From Candidatus Enterococcus stercoripullorum (GTDB taxonomy: Bacteria; Bacillota; Bacilli; Lactobacillales; Enterococcaceae), in NCBI GenBank assembly GCA_019120335.1, contig DWVH01000032.1:1-40655 (forward strand): a DNA stretch of 40,655 bases. The letters run 5' to 3'. The notes under the pieces are model-generated. The model had not been told where the DNA came from. It was given only the letters and a program-made list of their open reading frames with translations, and did not search any database. The translations under genes and the position numbers were made by a program. Of this stretch, positions 1 to 9,128 are shown in pieces (within the stretch, counting starts at the first letter, position 1; each line of letters starts with the position of its first letter).

Positions 1-995
1 AAGACATATTCAATTGGAATCTCACTTGGCATTTGTCCAGGGTGTAGGTCCATGTATTCATAAGCTAGTGTGTCGTTATGGTCCTTAATTTCTGGAAAGG
101 CCTCATCAAATGCCACGCCCATTTCTGGATTAGTCCCCCAGGTAACATATGGGGCTAGAGTCGATACATCTAGCGTCAAAATACGGTCATAGCAAGATTC
201 ATCATCTGTATATAATGTTTGCCAATGTGCTACGGCTGCTTCAAAGTCTTTAGGCGCATATTCACGCCCCTTAATATATTTAAAGGTCTTTTCATCTGGG
301 CGAATCATGCCAATTTTCGCTCCCCCTTCAATCGACATATTACAAATCGTCATACGCTCTTCCATTGATAATCCTTCAATTGTATCTCCATAAAACTCTG
401 CTGCATACCCTACGCCAAAATCAACCCCATATTTACGAATCAACGCAAGAATAATATCTTTGGCATAGACACCTTTTGGTAATTGACCAGTGACTTTTAT
501 GCCAAGGGTTTTAGGTTGCTTTTGCCAAATGGTTTGAGTGGCTAAGACGTGTTCTACTTCAGAAGTTCCAATCCCAAAAGCAATCGCCCCAAATGCACCA
601 TGTGTGGCCGTATGCGAATCCCCACAAACAATCACTTTGCCTGGCTGGGTCAGTCCTACTTCAGGTCCCACCATGTGCACGATTCCTTGACGTTCAGAGC
701 CATTATCACATAACGTAATGCCAAACTCCTCACAATTTTTTCTCAACGTATCAATCTGCTTTTTCGAAATTAAATCGGTAATATGATAAATATCTTTAGT
801 GGGTGTGTTGTGATCCATTGTCGCAAAGGTCTTATCGGGACGGCGCACGGAACGATTAGCCTGTCTTAGGCCTTCAAACGCTTGTGGCGAGGTAACTTCA
901 TGTATCATCTGCAAATCAACATAAATCAACTGCGCTTGTCCTTTTTCTCCTTTAATCACATGTTCTTGCCATACTTTTTCAAATAGTGTCTGCAT
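1..995 (-). CDS. leuC: 3-isopropylmalate dehydratase large subunit, C-terminus outside window
   Basis: Large subunit of isopropylmalate isomerase, which with LeuD converts 2- to 3-isopropylmalate in cytoplasmic leucine synthesis. The first 331 or so codons lie in the window; the gene runs off the left edge, so the later [4Fe-4S] cysteines (family motif IGSCTN) are not visible. The N-terminus has the aconitase-family stretches [22 protein letters not shown] and [15 protein letters not shown]. The ATG at 995-993 is preceded by AGAGGTG at good spacing. It follows leuB by 14 nt in the same direction, so it is the third gene of the leuA-leuB-leuC operon. leuD is expected just beyond the edge. The family call is secure. 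Confidence 0.96.
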   Translation of the reverse strand, partial: MQTLFEKVWQEHVIKGEKGQAQLIYVDLQMIHEVTSPQAFEGLRQANRSVRRPDKTFATMDHNTPTKDIYHITDLISKKQIDTLRKNCEEFGITLCDNGSERQGIVHMVGPEVGLTQPGKVIVCGDSHTATHGAFGAIAFGIGTSEVEHVLATQTIWQKQPKTLGIKVTGQLPKGVYAKDIILALIRKYGVDFGVGYAAEFYGDTIEGLSMEERMTICNMSIEGGAKIGMIRPDEKTFKYIKGREYAPKDFEAAVAHWQTLYTDDESCYDRILTLDVSTLAPYVTWGTNPEMGVAFDEAFPEIKDHNDTLAYEYMDLHPGQMPSEIPIEYV

Positions 996-1009
996 CGCTT
1001 TCACCTCTA

Positions 1010-2053
1010 TTATTTTTCTAGTTCTGTTATGACGGCTTGGGTAAATTCACTCGTAGTTGCTGTCCCATTTAAGTCAGGTGTCAAAATCCCTTTGGCCATT
1101 ACCTCAAAGCAAGCGGCCTCGATTTTCGCTGCAAGGGCTTCTTCTTTAAAGGATTGGCGCAACATCATCACAACTGATAAAATCATCGAAACAGGATTCG
1201 CGATATTCTTCCCTGCGATATCAGGTGCTGAGCCGTGAATTGGTTCATAAAGTGACGGACCATTAATACTATGACTAGCACTAGGCAAGACCCCTAATGT
1301 TCCCGGCAAGACCGAAGCTTCATCACTTAAGATATCACCGAATAAATTTTCTGTGACGATGACATCTAGTGTATTTGGCTGTTGGACTAATTTCATCGCT
1401 GCTGAATCCACATATTGATGCGTTAAGGTGCAATCTGGATAATCTTTGGCGACTTCATTAGCGATCTTGCGCCATAATTTACTCGTAGCTAATACATTGG
1501 CTTTATCCACGGACATCACCCGTTTCTTGCGTGTTTGGGCAATTTGAAAGGCTTGATGTAAGATACGTTCAATTTCTTCTTTGCGGTAACGATTGGTATC
1601 ATACGCTTCATCTTCCCCCAAATAACGCGGTTCACCAAAATAGATACCGCTGGTTAATTCCCTGACTACGACCAAATCCGTTCCTGCGACAATTTCTGAT
1701 TTTAATGGCGAATACTTCACAAGGGCTGAGGGGACTTGAACTGGGCGAATATTAGCAAATAAATGTAATGCTTTTCGTAAAGCTAAGAGTCCCGTTTCTG
1801 GTGTTTTTTCGGCGTGCTCCCATTTTGGTCCACCGATTGCGCCCATTAATATTGCATCGGCACTTTGGCAGGCTTGTAACGTTTCTGCTGGCAAAGGTTC
1901 ACCCATCTTGTCAATGGCCGCACCACCAAAGACATGCGCTTCGAAGGTATATTCTTTGGTAATTGTGGGACTAGCTGCTTGAAAGACTTTTAGCGCACTG
2001 TCCATTATTTCTGGTCCGATTCCATCACCGGCTAAAATTACTATTTTTTTCAT
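1010..2053 (-). CDS. leuB: 3-isopropylmalate dehydrogenase
   Basis: NAD-dependent oxidative decarboxylation of 3-isopropylmalate, third step of leucine synthesis, cytoplasmic dimer. The 347-residue product is the usual family length. It opens [16 protein letters not shown] and has the substrate-binding arginines in [18 protein letters not shown] and [15 protein letters not shown], the catalytic Tyr/Lys region ([19 protein letters not shown]), the metal-binding aspartates in [15 protein letters not shown], and the dinucleotide-binding [18 protein letters not shown]. It starts 3 nt after the leuA stop, so the two are probably translationally coupled and share the leucine attenuator upstream of leuA. 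Nothing appears truncated. Confidence 0.97.
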   Translation of the reverse strand: MKKIVILAGDGIGPEIMDSALKVFQAASPTITKEYTFEAHVFGGAAIDKMGEPLPAETLQACQSADAILMGAIGGPKWEHAEKTPETGLLALRKALHLFANIRPVQVPSALVKYSPLKSEIVAGTDLVVVRELTSGIYFGEPRYLGEDEAYDTNRYRKEEIERILHQAFQIAQTRKKRVMSVDKANVLATSKLWRKIANEVAKDYPDCTLTHQYVDSAAMKLVQQPNTLDVIVTENLFGDILSDEASVLPGTLGVLPSASHSINGPSLYEPIHGSAPDIAGKNIANPVSMILSVVMMLRQSFKEEALAAKIEAACFEVMAKGILTPDLNGTATTSEFTQAVITELEK

Positions 2054-2056
2054 CGC

Positions 2057-3571
2057 TTATCCTCTTTCCTTCATACTTGAACTTGCATGGACATAGGCCT
2101 TGGCAGAAGCTTTCAACACATCAAAGTCCACGCCGATTCCATTAATTTGTGTATCTGTCTGGGGATTTGTGAGTGTGACACGTACTTCCGCTTGGGCATC
2201 TTCCCCACTAGTTAAGGCTTGAATTTCGTAATTGGTTAGGATTGGTTTTTGTTCAAAGACGTCATCAATCGCATTGTAAATGGCTTGAATACTCCCATCA
2301 CCAATCGCTGAAGATGTCTTAATTTCTTGCTCTGGCGTCGTAATCGATACAACGGCTGCTTGATAACCATTGGAGACATATTGTAGTTGAATGGCTGATA
2401 ATTGATACAAATCAGCCTCGCGCGTTTGTTTATCAGCAATCAACGCTTGAATATCTTGATCGGTTACTTGTTTTTTCTTATCTGCTAATACTTTGAATTT
2501 CTTAAATAGTAGATTGCGTTCTGCTTCATCAAAGTGATAGCCTAATTCTTCTAGCTTATTGGTAAAGGCATGACGACCAGAAAGTTTACCTAGTGGCAAG
2601 GCATTGGTTTTCACTCCAACCAATTGTGGGGTAATGATTTCATAAGTTTCTGGATTTTTCAACACACCATCTTGATGGATACCCGACTCGTGACTAAAAG
2701 CATTTCCACCAATGACTGCTTTATTTTTCGGCACCTTGATTCCTGATAGTCGCGCAATCAAATCACTGGTACATTTGGTTTCACTTAGATCAATTTGGCT
2801 GGTTGCTTGATAATAATTTTGGCGAATATGCAAAGCCACTGCGACTTCTTCTAGTGCAGTATTTCCAGCGCGTTCACCAATGCCATTGACCGTTCCTTCT
2901 ACACGATTGGCCCCATTTTCGATAGCCGCCAATGCATTTGCCGTGGCCATTCCTAAATCATCATGACAATGAGAAGAAAAAGTAATTTCCGTCTTGCTTT
3001 GAATGTTTTCAATCAGAAATTTAAAAATCGCACCATATTCTGTAGGGTTGGTATATCCTACTGTATCAGGAATATTGATAATGGTCGCACCCGCATCAAT
3101 GGCAGTCTGCACAGCTTTTAATAGAAAGTCTTTTTCTGTTCTGGTCGCATCTTCTGGTGAAAATTGGACCTTTTCAAACTTACTTTTCGCATAAGTCACA
3201 TATTTTTTGATGGATGCCAAGACTTCATCTGGCGTCATTTTTAATTTGTATTCCATATGCACAGGACTGGTTGCTAAAAAGACATGAATTTGTGGATATT
3301 TGGCCTCTTTTAAAGCTTCATATGCTGCATCAATATCTTTTTTCTGACAACGCGCTAAACCTGCCACTGTCATCTTTTGACAAGCCTTCGCAATCGCACT
3401 CACTGCTTCAAAATCGCCCGGTGAAGCAATCGGAAAGCCCGCCTCAATCGTATCAATTCCCCATTTTTCTAATTGCAGGGCGATTTGTACCTTTTCTTTA
3501 GTATTAAAATTGACGCCTGGGGTTTGTTCCCCATCTCTTAGTGTCGTATCAAAAAACTGAATTTTACGCAT
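2057..3571 (-). CDS. leuA: 2-isopropylmalate synthase
   Basis: Condenses acetyl-CoA with 2-ketoisovalerate, the committed step of leucine synthesis. The 504-residue protein has an N-terminal TIM barrel with the metal/substrate motif [15 protein letters not shown] (residues about 8-22), the second signature [21 protein letters not shown] (near 200) with the HxH metal ligands, [16 protein letters not shown], and a C-terminal LeuA dimer regulatory domain (from about residue 370) that normally binds leucine for feedback inhibition. It is the first structural gene of the operon. Its ribosome site AAGGAG lies 11-12 nt before the ATG, rather long. Expression is probably also set by the leader peptide and hairpins in 3633-3761. 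Confidence 0.97.
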   Translation of the reverse strand: MRKIQFFDTTLRDGEQTPGVNFNTKEKVQIALQLEKWGIDTIEAGFPIASPGDFEAVSAIAKACQKMTVAGLARCQKKDIDAAYEALKEAKYPQIHVFLATSPVHMEYKLKMTPDEVLASIKKYVTYAKSKFEKVQFSPEDATRTEKDFLLKAVQTAIDAGATIINIPDTVGYTNPTEYGAIFKFLIENIQSKTEITFSSHCHDDLGMATANALAAIENGANRVEGTVNGIGERAGNTALEEVAVALHIRQNYYQATSQIDLSETKCTSDLIARLSGIKVPKNKAVIGGNAFSHESGIHQDGVLKNPETYEIITPQLVGVKTNALPLGKLSGRHAFTNKLEELGYHFDEAERNLLFKKFKVLADKKKQVTDQDIQALIADKQTREADLYQLSAIQLQYVSNGYQAAVVSITTPEQEIKTSSAIGDGSIQAIYNAIDDVFEQKPILTNYEIQALTSGEDAQAEVRVTLTNPQTDTQINGIGVDFDVLKASAKAYVHASSSMKERG

Positions 3572-3632
3572 AGAACCTGCTACTCCTTTTTTATTTTATA
3601 CTTACTGATCAAGTCGATTTACAACCTTATAT

Positions 3633-3666
3633 AAAAAGGCATTGCATGTTGTTTTGATGCAATGCC
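3633..3666 (-). terminator. Attenuator terminator of the leu operon
   Basis: Read on the minus strand: a perfect 10-bp stem GGCATTGCAT / ATGCAATGCC (3666-3657 with 3647-3638), a 9-nt loop, then five T (3637-3633). It sits between the Leu-rich leader ORF and leuA, so it would stop transcription before the structural genes. The position and the leader peptide indicate attenuation rather than a simple terminator of the upstream genes, which have their own terminator at 3876-3910. Confidence 0.88.
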
Positions 3667-3669
3667 AAT

Positions 3670-3713
3670 AGAACTCTTTTATTTCAACTGTTGGGTTGGG
3701 TAAAAAGAGTTCT
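3670..3713 (-). promoter_or_regulatory. Leader hairpin overlapping the leader-peptide end
   Basis: Perfect 11-bp stem AGAACTCTTTT / AAAAGAGTTCT (3713-3703 with 3680-3670) lying between the leader peptide and the attenuator terminator. Its 5' arm begins right after the leader stop codon, so a ribosome stalled on the four Leu codons would cover it and change RNA folding downstream. I did not find a strong alternative pairing that clearly sequesters the terminator arm, so the exact antiterminator is unresolved. Confidence 0.7.
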
Positions 3714-3761
3714 CTATTTTAATAATAATAAACCGAAATGCATAACCTTTTTATTTTTCAT
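3714..3761 (-). CDS. leu operon leader peptide
   Basis: A 15-codon ORF encoding MKNKKVMHFGLLLLK, with AGGTGAG about 4 nt before the ATG. Four consecutive TTA leucine codons sit immediately before the last Lys and the TAG stop. It lies between a plausible promoter and the stem-loop pair in front of leuA. This is the arrangement of ribosome-mediated transcription attenuation: scarce charged tRNA-Leu stalls the ribosome at the Leu run and lets transcription continue into leuABC. Comparable Leu-rich leaders are known for leu operons in other bacteria, including Lactococcus. It has no assignable function other than regulation. Confidence 0.85.
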   Translation of the reverse strand: MKNKKVMHFGLLLLK

Positions 3762-3796
3762 TTGACTCACCTAGAATTAAATTAATATTTTATTAA

Positions 3797-3825
3797 AATT
3801 TACCTAATTATAAATTAAAAGTCAA
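3797..3825 (-). promoter_or_regulatory. Probable leu operon promoter
   Basis: TTGACT (3825-3820) followed after 17 nt by TAAATT (3802-3797). A perfect TATAAT lies inside the same region (3812-3807) but has no good -35 at normal spacing. Either choice places the transcript start 30-40 nt ahead of the leader peptide ATG. The sequence supports a promoter here; which hexamer pair is used is uncertain. Confidence 0.6.
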
Positions 3826-3875
3826 TAGTTTTAGCGGAATTTTCTGAATATTTTTGAAGATTGTTTGGATTTATC

Positions 3876-3910
3876 AAAAAACTCACCCCAATCAGATTGA
3901 AGTGAGTTTT
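3876..3910 (-). terminator. Terminator after the LytTR/DUF3021 operon
   Basis: Minus-strand stem AAAACTCAC / GTGAGTTTT (arms 3902-3910 and 3878-3886) with a further inner pairing CAATC/GATTG, followed by a T run ending at 3876. It starts 6 nt after the DUF3021 stop codon and separates that operon from the leu promoter. Confidence 0.9.
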
Positions 3911-3915
3911 GAGAT

Positions 3916-4338
3916 TTAAGATAATTTTTGATTGATTGCTTGAATTTGCTTTTTGATCACATGGTACAGCACGAACCAAATACAGAAATAAATCACGATA
4001 AACTGAACTGTAAATGAAACCACAGTATGTAAAGTGAGCCATTTTTCGTGAAAGGCGACTAAAACTAACGGGATATAAATGGCAATCGCATGTGCAATCG
4101 TCGCCGTAGTCAAAGAATCAAACCAATCAAAAATCATATTTGCCATTCCCATCCAACCACCAAGCAAGCCCCAAAGAAGACTAGACATCAGCATGGTTTC
4201 CCAAGTGAAGTCTTTTGTAGCCATACTGCCATAAAATGCCCCCTTCGTTGCAATTCCAGAAAATGCGATTGATAGCCACAAACCAACAAAGGTACCTATC
4301 AACACACCGAAAATAAATAGCTTGATTACTTTACGCAT
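3916..4338 (-). CDS. DUF3021 family membrane protein
   Basis: A 140-residue, strongly hydrophobic protein with about four transmembrane segments (roughly residues 7-28, 45-68, 76-97 and 104-127) and a short basic C-terminal tail. Size and pattern fit the DUF3021 family, which is usually encoded directly after a LytTR-type regulator. Its start overlaps the regulator gene by 8 nt, a sign of translational coupling. In related LytTR regulatory systems of Lactobacillales (for example HdrRM and BrsRM of Streptococcus mutans) the membrane partner restrains the regulator. That role here is inference. Its signal or ligand is unknown. Confidence 0.82.
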   Translation of the reverse strand: MRKVIKLFIFGVLIGTFVGLWLSIAFSGIATKGAFYGSMATKDFTWETMLMSSLLWGLLGGWMGMANMIFDWFDSLTTATIAHAIAIYIPLVLVAFHEKWLTLHTVVSFTVQFIVIYFCIWFVLYHVIKKQIQAINQKLS

Positions 4339-4768
4339 GTTCTAACACCTCTTTCACTTTCTTTAAATATCGTCTAGAAGCACTCGTTTTTTGCCCATCC
4401 TTAAAAATAATTTCGATAATACCAGATCTCGTAATCGTAAATTTGTTAACAGCTTGAATTTGAATCATTTCTGTTCTTGAAATTTGCACAAAACTATTGG
4501 GTAATTTTTCTTGCAGTTGATAGAGTCTTTCTAAAAGCTGATATTCCTGACCATTCACCATACAAAAAACTTGCTTATTAGCGCTATAGATACGTTGGAT
4601 ATCCTTTAAATCAATGCGTACTTTTTTCTTTTCTTTCAAACCAATTAAATAGAATAACTCTTTTTGCGCAAAATCAATGATATGGTCTAATGCACGACTC
4701 GGTTCAAAAGCAGCCAGCTGTAATTCATCACGTGCTAACCTTTGATCATAATGGACCTTAATTTTCAT
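4331..4768 (-). CDS. LytTR-family DNA-binding regulator
   Basis: About 145 residues, lacking a receiver domain. The C-terminal half is a LytTR DNA-binding domain: KVRIDLKDIQRIYSANKQV, a region with Tyr/Leu-rich strands, then FVQISRTEMIQIQAVNKFTI and the terminal RRYLKKVKEVLEHA. The ATG at 4768 has GAGGTG 6 nt upstream; a GTG three codons earlier overlaps that site and is less likely. TATACT at 4792-4787 is a possible -10, but it would leave a very short 5' leader. The gene overlaps the DUF3021 partner, so the pair forms a LytTR regulatory system. Such systems often autoregulate; target genes are not evident. Confidence 0.85.
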   Translation of the reverse strand: MKIKVHYDQRLARDELQLAAFEPSRALDHIIDFAQKELFYLIGLKEKKKVRIDLKDIQRIYSANKQVFCMVNGQEYQLLERLYQLQEKLPNSFVQISRTEMIQIQAVNKFTITRSGIIEIIFKDGQKTSASRRYLKKVKEVLEHA

Positions 4769-4856
4769 CGCCCTCACCTCAATTGCAGTATAGCAAAAAT
4801 CCAGCTACTTTTGGCGAAAATTCGATAGGTGGTTGTTTTGGATCGACTAATGGTTA

Positions 4857-4889
4857 CAAAAAAAGGAGCAGCCAATCTGACTACTCCTT
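4857..4889 (-). terminator. Terminator after the surface phosphoesterase gene
   Basis: Minus-strand stem AAGGAG / CTCCTT (arms 4884-4889 and 4863-4868) followed by a run of T to 4857. It begins 9 nt after the stop codon of the 1,193-residue protein. Confidence 0.85.
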
Positions 4890-4897
4890 ATTCAGGC

Positions 4898-7800
4898 TTA
4901 TTTTGCTTTTTTAGTATTGTAGATGCGAATAATAATTGCCGCACCGATTAGTACCACACCGATAATGACCAACGAGCCCATAATCTTCGTACCTGCAGCT
5001 GGTAAATCTTTTTTCAATTTCTTAGGTAATTTACCATTATTATTCTTCTTATCTTGATTATTTGTTGAATCGCCTTTATCTTTATCTTTTTCACCAGCAC
5101 TTGGTTTTTGTTTCTTAAAGGTTAATTGCACCATCACTGGATCATGATCAGAAGCACGACCATCTTCTTGCATAAACATCGCATTGATATGAATCATGTC
5201 AAACACAGCATTTTTCGCTAAGTCTTTAGATACCAAGATATGATCAAGTGTTTCACTATTCCCTAGATAGAAGTATGAATAGCGGTCTTCAGCTGGATGC
5301 GTCTTGACTAAGTTTACTAATTGTTTTCCTTCAAGAATCGCTAAAGTCTTGCTGAATTCAAAATCGTTAAAGTCACCTGTCATTACGACTTTCAAGCTTG
5401 GATCACTCTTCACCGCTTTATCGACATAGGTATAAATCGTTTGCGCTAGTTGATCACGTTTCATCGCAGAGGCAAAACTTGCAGGTTGATGGCTACCGTA
5501 TAATGGTTGGTCGCCACGTTTAGAATTCAAATGGTTTCCAATCAATAATAATTTTTGATCCTTAAATGTAAAGTATCCCGCTAAAGATTTACGCGTATCT
5601 TTAAAGAGTTCGTCCCCTTTACCGATAGCTTCTGACTTGTTGTAATCTACACGTTTTGGATTATATAAGAAGCCAACACGGATATTAGCCCCTGGTGCGC
5701 CACCGTCTTGATTATTTTCTGGCGCCACATCGATATATTGATAGCTTGGCCCTCCTGCTTTTTCAATAGCTTCAATCAAACGTTTGGCACTTTGAGTAGC
5801 ATCAGTATTGCCATCATCAATTGGACCATTATTATCTTGCATTTCTAACAAGGTAATAATATCTGGTGCATTTAAGTCATTCACAAATGATTGAGCAATG
5901 CGTTGAACTTTTTCATCACTTGTGGACGCTTTATTTGCTGAGAAGTTTTCAATATTATAAGAAGCAATGGTTAATTTATCCTTGCTTGCTTTGATCGTTG
6001 TTTTTTCACGGGCAAGTTTACCGTCTTTAATTTTGACGCTATTTTTTGGTAAGTACACTTTATACATACCATAAGAATAAGTTACCGGACCAGCTACTTT
6101 TCCTTCAATAGTGTCTTTGGCTTTTGCACGTAATTTACGATCACCTGTTGATAACGCAATGATTTGTGGATTGAAATCTTCATCTAATAGTAAACCACCA
6201 GAATGATTTAATTTATCCGTACTTTCGCCAGGCAAGACAAAAAGTTCGCCATTCTTTTGTGGGCCTAAGATTTTCGCATTATTTACTGCAACAAGCATCC
6301 CTTCTAATGATTCCCAGAAATCTAGTGCATCATCAGCTGGATCAAAGTTTACAAAGCCATCATTTTCAATATGTTGACTTGGCACTTTACGATCGACACC
6401 TAATACGACTGGCGCAGGAACTTGGGCAGTACCGACTTTTGTTACTTGAGTTGCTTGTAATTGGGTAATGGTTAAATCAGTTTGTTCTTTTTCCGCATAG
6501 CCAGCACCAAAAACTTCAGCGACCGTTCCTTTTAATTCTAATTGATCGCCGACTTTCACATTATGGTTCTTGAAGTAGACACTTATCCCATCTGAAGTTG
6601 TGATATCGCCATCTGGGTGTAAATCTTGCACATAGAAGCGACTTGAATTTTCAACTGCAGTAACAACCACATCTTTCACTGTCACGTTTTGATGCGTAAA
6701 AGCACCAAGATGATCATGTCCTTGGATTTCGCCAACTTTAGCCACGCGTTCTTGATATAAAAGCTTACGACCTAAAGCAGGAACAGCCATTTTGCCATTT
6801 GCAGAAGATTTTTGAATATAATTGACAAAAGTTTCCGTATCTGGATCAATAGCCCCTAATAATTTCGTATTGGTAAAGCCTTGGAAGCCATCGCCCCCAC
6901 CAAATAAGAAATCATTAATTACTACTTTATATTTTCCTTCAGGCGTAATTGGGGTACCGTCTTCTTTAGTCATGCTTTCCACAACATATTTTTGATTGGC
7001 ATCGCCTGTTGGATTTTCCGTAAAGGTGTAGCTTAATCCTGAAATTTGTAAGAAGTATTTTTCATCATCGTATTGTTGTTCTAGCACTTCTTTGACTTGC
7101 GCGCCGGTCATTTCAACTACTTGTAAAATGTTGCCAAATGGTTGAACCGCTTGAGCAGCGCCCCAAGTAACCATACCATCTTTACCTAATAATAAATCGG
7201 CACGAATCCCACCATTATTCGTCATCGCAAAATCAACATCATATCCCGCTTCTTTGGCCATCGCACGTTGACCATCTGTAATCAAATTTCCTAGAGGTGA
7301 TTCTCGTTGAATTTTATCATTGACTTCACGAGTTACCATGGTATCTGCATTGACTGCACCGATAACTTTATTTTGTTCATCAGCAATTCGATTATCCGCA
7401 TCCGCAACAATCGCAGCAACTTTTTCATCTGGGGTAAGATTATCTTTCGTGACAGGAACGACTTGACCATCTGGAACTTTCACGAAATCTTGAGTCGCCA
7501 CATCAATTTCTCCAGTGATTTCTGCTACCCCTTTCCCTTGAGAAGTAGACTGCATCACACGAGTCTTGCCGTTTACCCCATTTGTATACACGTGGTTATG
7601 CCCGGCAAACACGGCATCGACGGTATGATTTGGATCAATCGTTGCTAATTTGGCTAACATATCAGCCACTGCACCTGTCGTAGTATCTCCACTTTGCACA
7701 CTTGGTACATGGGCTAAGACGACAATTGCATTCACTTTTTGATTTTCACGTAATTCTTTTTCGTATTTAGCAATCGTTTCGGCTTCATCTAAGAATCGAT

Positions 7801-8479
7801 AATCTTGCCAATTTTTTCTTAAAACTAAATCAGGAATTTCTGTCGTGACAATCCCGATAAATCCGACTTTAACGGAATTTCCATTCGCATCTGTTAAAGT
7901 TTTAACCGTATATGGACGCCAGCCAAATGGAATCTTGCCGTCAGATTTATTCACCAAGTTGGCAATCACTAAATCCATCTTAGAAGCTTCACGTGGATAG
8001 GTTTTGACAATATCTAAAAAGTTACTGTCGGCACTCGGCGCTTGACCTAATAAAATACGATTAAATTCCGCTAATCCTTCATCAAACTCATGGTTACCGA
8101 TTGTACCTACCGTGAAGTTCATCGCATTGAATGCTTTAATCGTTGGTTCATCTTGGAGTAGACCTGAGTTAGCTGGACTAGCCCCAACCATATCCCCAGC
8201 AGAGACACGTAAGGTTTGACCAGTTGGATGATTGGCTAAAAAGTTTGCTTGCATTTGGTTTAGCTTGCTTGAAAGTAAAGCCGCTCCACCAGCACCTGAA
8301 ATTTTCCCACCTGGATAGTAATAACTTCCGGTTGTACTTAATGCCCCATGAAAGTCATTTACCCCCAACACTTGGACAGGCACCGTTGTTTGTTCAGCTA
8401 AGATTTTTGGCGCAAAGCAACCAAAGGAAAGCACTGCCCCTGCCACTAATAAATGTTTTGTCAACTTCTTCATTTTCAA
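4898..8479 (-). CDS. Cell-surface 5'-nucleotidase / nuclease fusion with sortase-like signal
   Basis: A 1,193-residue exported protein. The order is signal peptide (1-28, cleavage near ILA-EQ) and metallophosphatase domain (D42/H44 in GVNDFHG, D96 in AGDMVG, GNHE at 128-131, AGHNH near 293). Then come a 5'-nucleotidase C-terminal domain (ESPLGNLITDGQ, NNGGIRADL, GGGDGF), an OB-like segment (about 600-700) and an endonuclease/exonuclease/phosphatase domain (SYNIENF, LLEMQDNNG, IGNHLNSKRGD, MTGDFNDFE, SDHDPVM). A charged linker, LPAAG at 1159-1163, a hydrophobic stretch and KKAK finish the protein. It probably degrades extracellular nucleotides and nucleic acids for nucleoside and phosphate supply, and could act against host DNA or nucleotide signals. 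The start is TTG at 8479: GAAGGTG is 7 nt upstream, whereas the ATG two codons later is too far. It is monocistronic. Confidence 0.93.
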   Translation of the reverse strand: MKMKKLTKHLLVAGAVLSFGCFAPKILAEQTTVPVQVLGVNDFHGALSTTGSYYYPGGKISGAGGAALLSSKLNQMQANFLANHPTGQTLRVSAGDMVGASPANSGLLQDEPTIKAFNAMNFTVGTIGNHEFDEGLAEFNRILLGQAPSADSNFLDIVKTYPREASKMDLVIANLVNKSDGKIPFGWRPYTVKTLTDANGNSVKVGFIGIVTTEIPDLVLRKNWQDYRFLDEAETIAKYEKELRENQKVNAIVVLAHVPSVQSGDTTTGAVADMLAKLATIDPNHTVDAVFAGHNHVYTNGVNGKTRVMQSTSQGKGVAEITGEIDVATQDFVKVPDGQVVPVTKDNLTPDEKVAAIVADADNRIADEQNKVIGAVNADTMVTREVNDKIQRESPLGNLITDGQRAMAKEAGYDVDFAMTNNGGIRADLLLGKDGMVTWGAAQAVQPFGNILQVVEMTGAQVKEVLEQQYDDEKYFLQISGLSYTFTENPTGDANQKYVVESMTKEDGTPITPEGKYKVVINDFLFGGGDGFQGFTNTKLLGAIDPDTETFVNYIQKSSANGKMAVPALGRKLLYQERVAKVGEIQGHDHLGAFTHQNVTVKDVVVTAVENSSRFYVQDLHPDGDITTSDGISVYFKNHNVKVGDQLELKGTVAEVFGAGYAEKEQTDLTITQLQATQVTKVGTAQVPAPVVLGVDRKVPSQHIENDGFVNFDPADDALDFWESLEGMLVAVNNAKILGPQKNGELFVLPGESTDKLNHSGGLLLDEDFNPQIIALSTGDRKLRAKAKDTIEGKVAGPVTYSYGMYKVYLPKNSVKIKDGKLAREKTTIKASKDKLTIASYNIENFSANKASTSDEKVQRIAQSFVNDLNAPDIITLLEMQDNNGPIDDGNTDATQSAKRLIEAIEKAGGPSYQYIDVAPENNQDGGAPGANIRVGFLYNPKRVDYNKSEAIGKGDELFKDTRKSLAGYFTFKDQKLLLIGNHLNSKRGDQPLYGSHQPASFASAMKRDQLAQTIYTYVDKAVKSDPSLKVVMTGDFNDFEFSKTLAILEGKQLVNLVKTHPAEDRYSYFYLGNSETLDHILVSKDLAKNAVFDMIHINAMFMQEDGRASDHDPVMVQLTFKKQKPSAGEKDKDKGDSTNNQDKKNNNGKLPKKLKKDLPAAGTKIMGSLVIIGVVLIGAAIIIRIYNTKKAK

Positions 8480-8569
8480 AATTTCGCACCTTCTTCATTT
8501 GTAATTTGCCACATTACCGAAATTTCCCTCCCTTCATTGATAATGTGTTTTAATACAGTGACAACTATT

Positions 8570-8599
8570 ATTATACTATAGTCATCAATCAGATTTCAA
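8570..8599 (-). promoter_or_regulatory. Promoter of the surface phosphoesterase gene
   Basis: TTGAAA (8599-8594), 18-nt spacer, TATAAT (8575-8570) on the minus strand, about 90 nt ahead of the TTG start. No operator was recognised. Confidence 0.65.
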
Positions 8600-8809
8600 T
8601 CGTTTTCAATAATATTTTTAGTACATATTATTCGAAAAAAATTTAATTTATTTTGAGAAATAAAGTACAAAATCGATGAAATGGCTTGTTTTCATTTTCT
8701 TCCAACAATCAACTAAGCAAGAAATGACGAACATTTAAAATAGCAATTTTTATCATTTTTTGTACAGACACTACTTTTTTATTTCTATTGATTTTTTTAT
8801 GAGTTTCAC
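8600..8809. other. AT-rich divergent intergenic region
   Basis: Between the two divergent promoters. Very AT-rich with several T/A tracts. No ORF with a ribosome site, stable hairpin or recognised operator was seen. Confidence 0.5.
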
Positions 8810-8838
8810 TTGCTTTTTCTCAAAAATTTGTATAGGAT
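8810..8838 (+). promoter_or_regulatory. Probable promoter of the proS T-box transcript
   Basis: TTGCTT (8810-8815), 17-nt spacer, TAGGAT (8833-8838). The predicted start near 8845 coincides with the beginning of the T-box leader. Confidence 0.55.
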
Positions 8839-8845
8839 AAGAAAT

Positions 8846-9067
8846 AGATTTGGACTAGTAGCAAATAGATGTTTCAAGAGAGCTAAAGCATGGCTGAAAC
8901 TTTGGCAACCCCTGTATTTGTGAACCTACCAATGATGATTGATTGCAAACAGTCAGGACTCGTCTTCCTTATCGACGCTAAAGCTGGGTTAGACATTTTC
9001 TAACCAATAAAGGTGGTACCGCGAATTCAAGCATTCGTCCTTTTGATGAGGGCGGGTGCTTTTTTTA
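8846..9067 (+). promoter_or_regulatory. Proline T-box riboswitch ahead of proS
   Basis: It has the T-box signature AAAGGTGGTACCGCG (9009-9023), whose TGGTACC bulge pairs with the acceptor end of uncharged tRNA. Stem I features are present: AGTAG-type internal loop near 8857, AGAGAGC (8877-8883) and a distal arm. The likely specifier codon is CCT (Pro) at 8925-8927 in the context TGAACCTACC, matching the downstream prolyl-tRNA synthetase. The region ends in an intrinsic terminator (arms 9031-9040 and 9050-9059, T run to 9067). Uncharged tRNA-Pro should favour the antiterminator and raise proS expression. The specifier assignment comes from position and context, not from a computed fold. Confidence 0.93.
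9031..9067 (+). terminator. T-box leader terminator
   Basis: A 10-bp stem with G-U pairs, GCATTCGTCC / GGGCGGGTGC, followed by eight T. It competes with the antiterminator formed by the upstream T-box sequence. Confidence 0.9.
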
Positions 9068-9128
9068 TTACCTGTGTGCGTTTGATAAAAGATGAGCTGA
9101 CAAGAGATAAAAATTTTAGGAGGAAATT

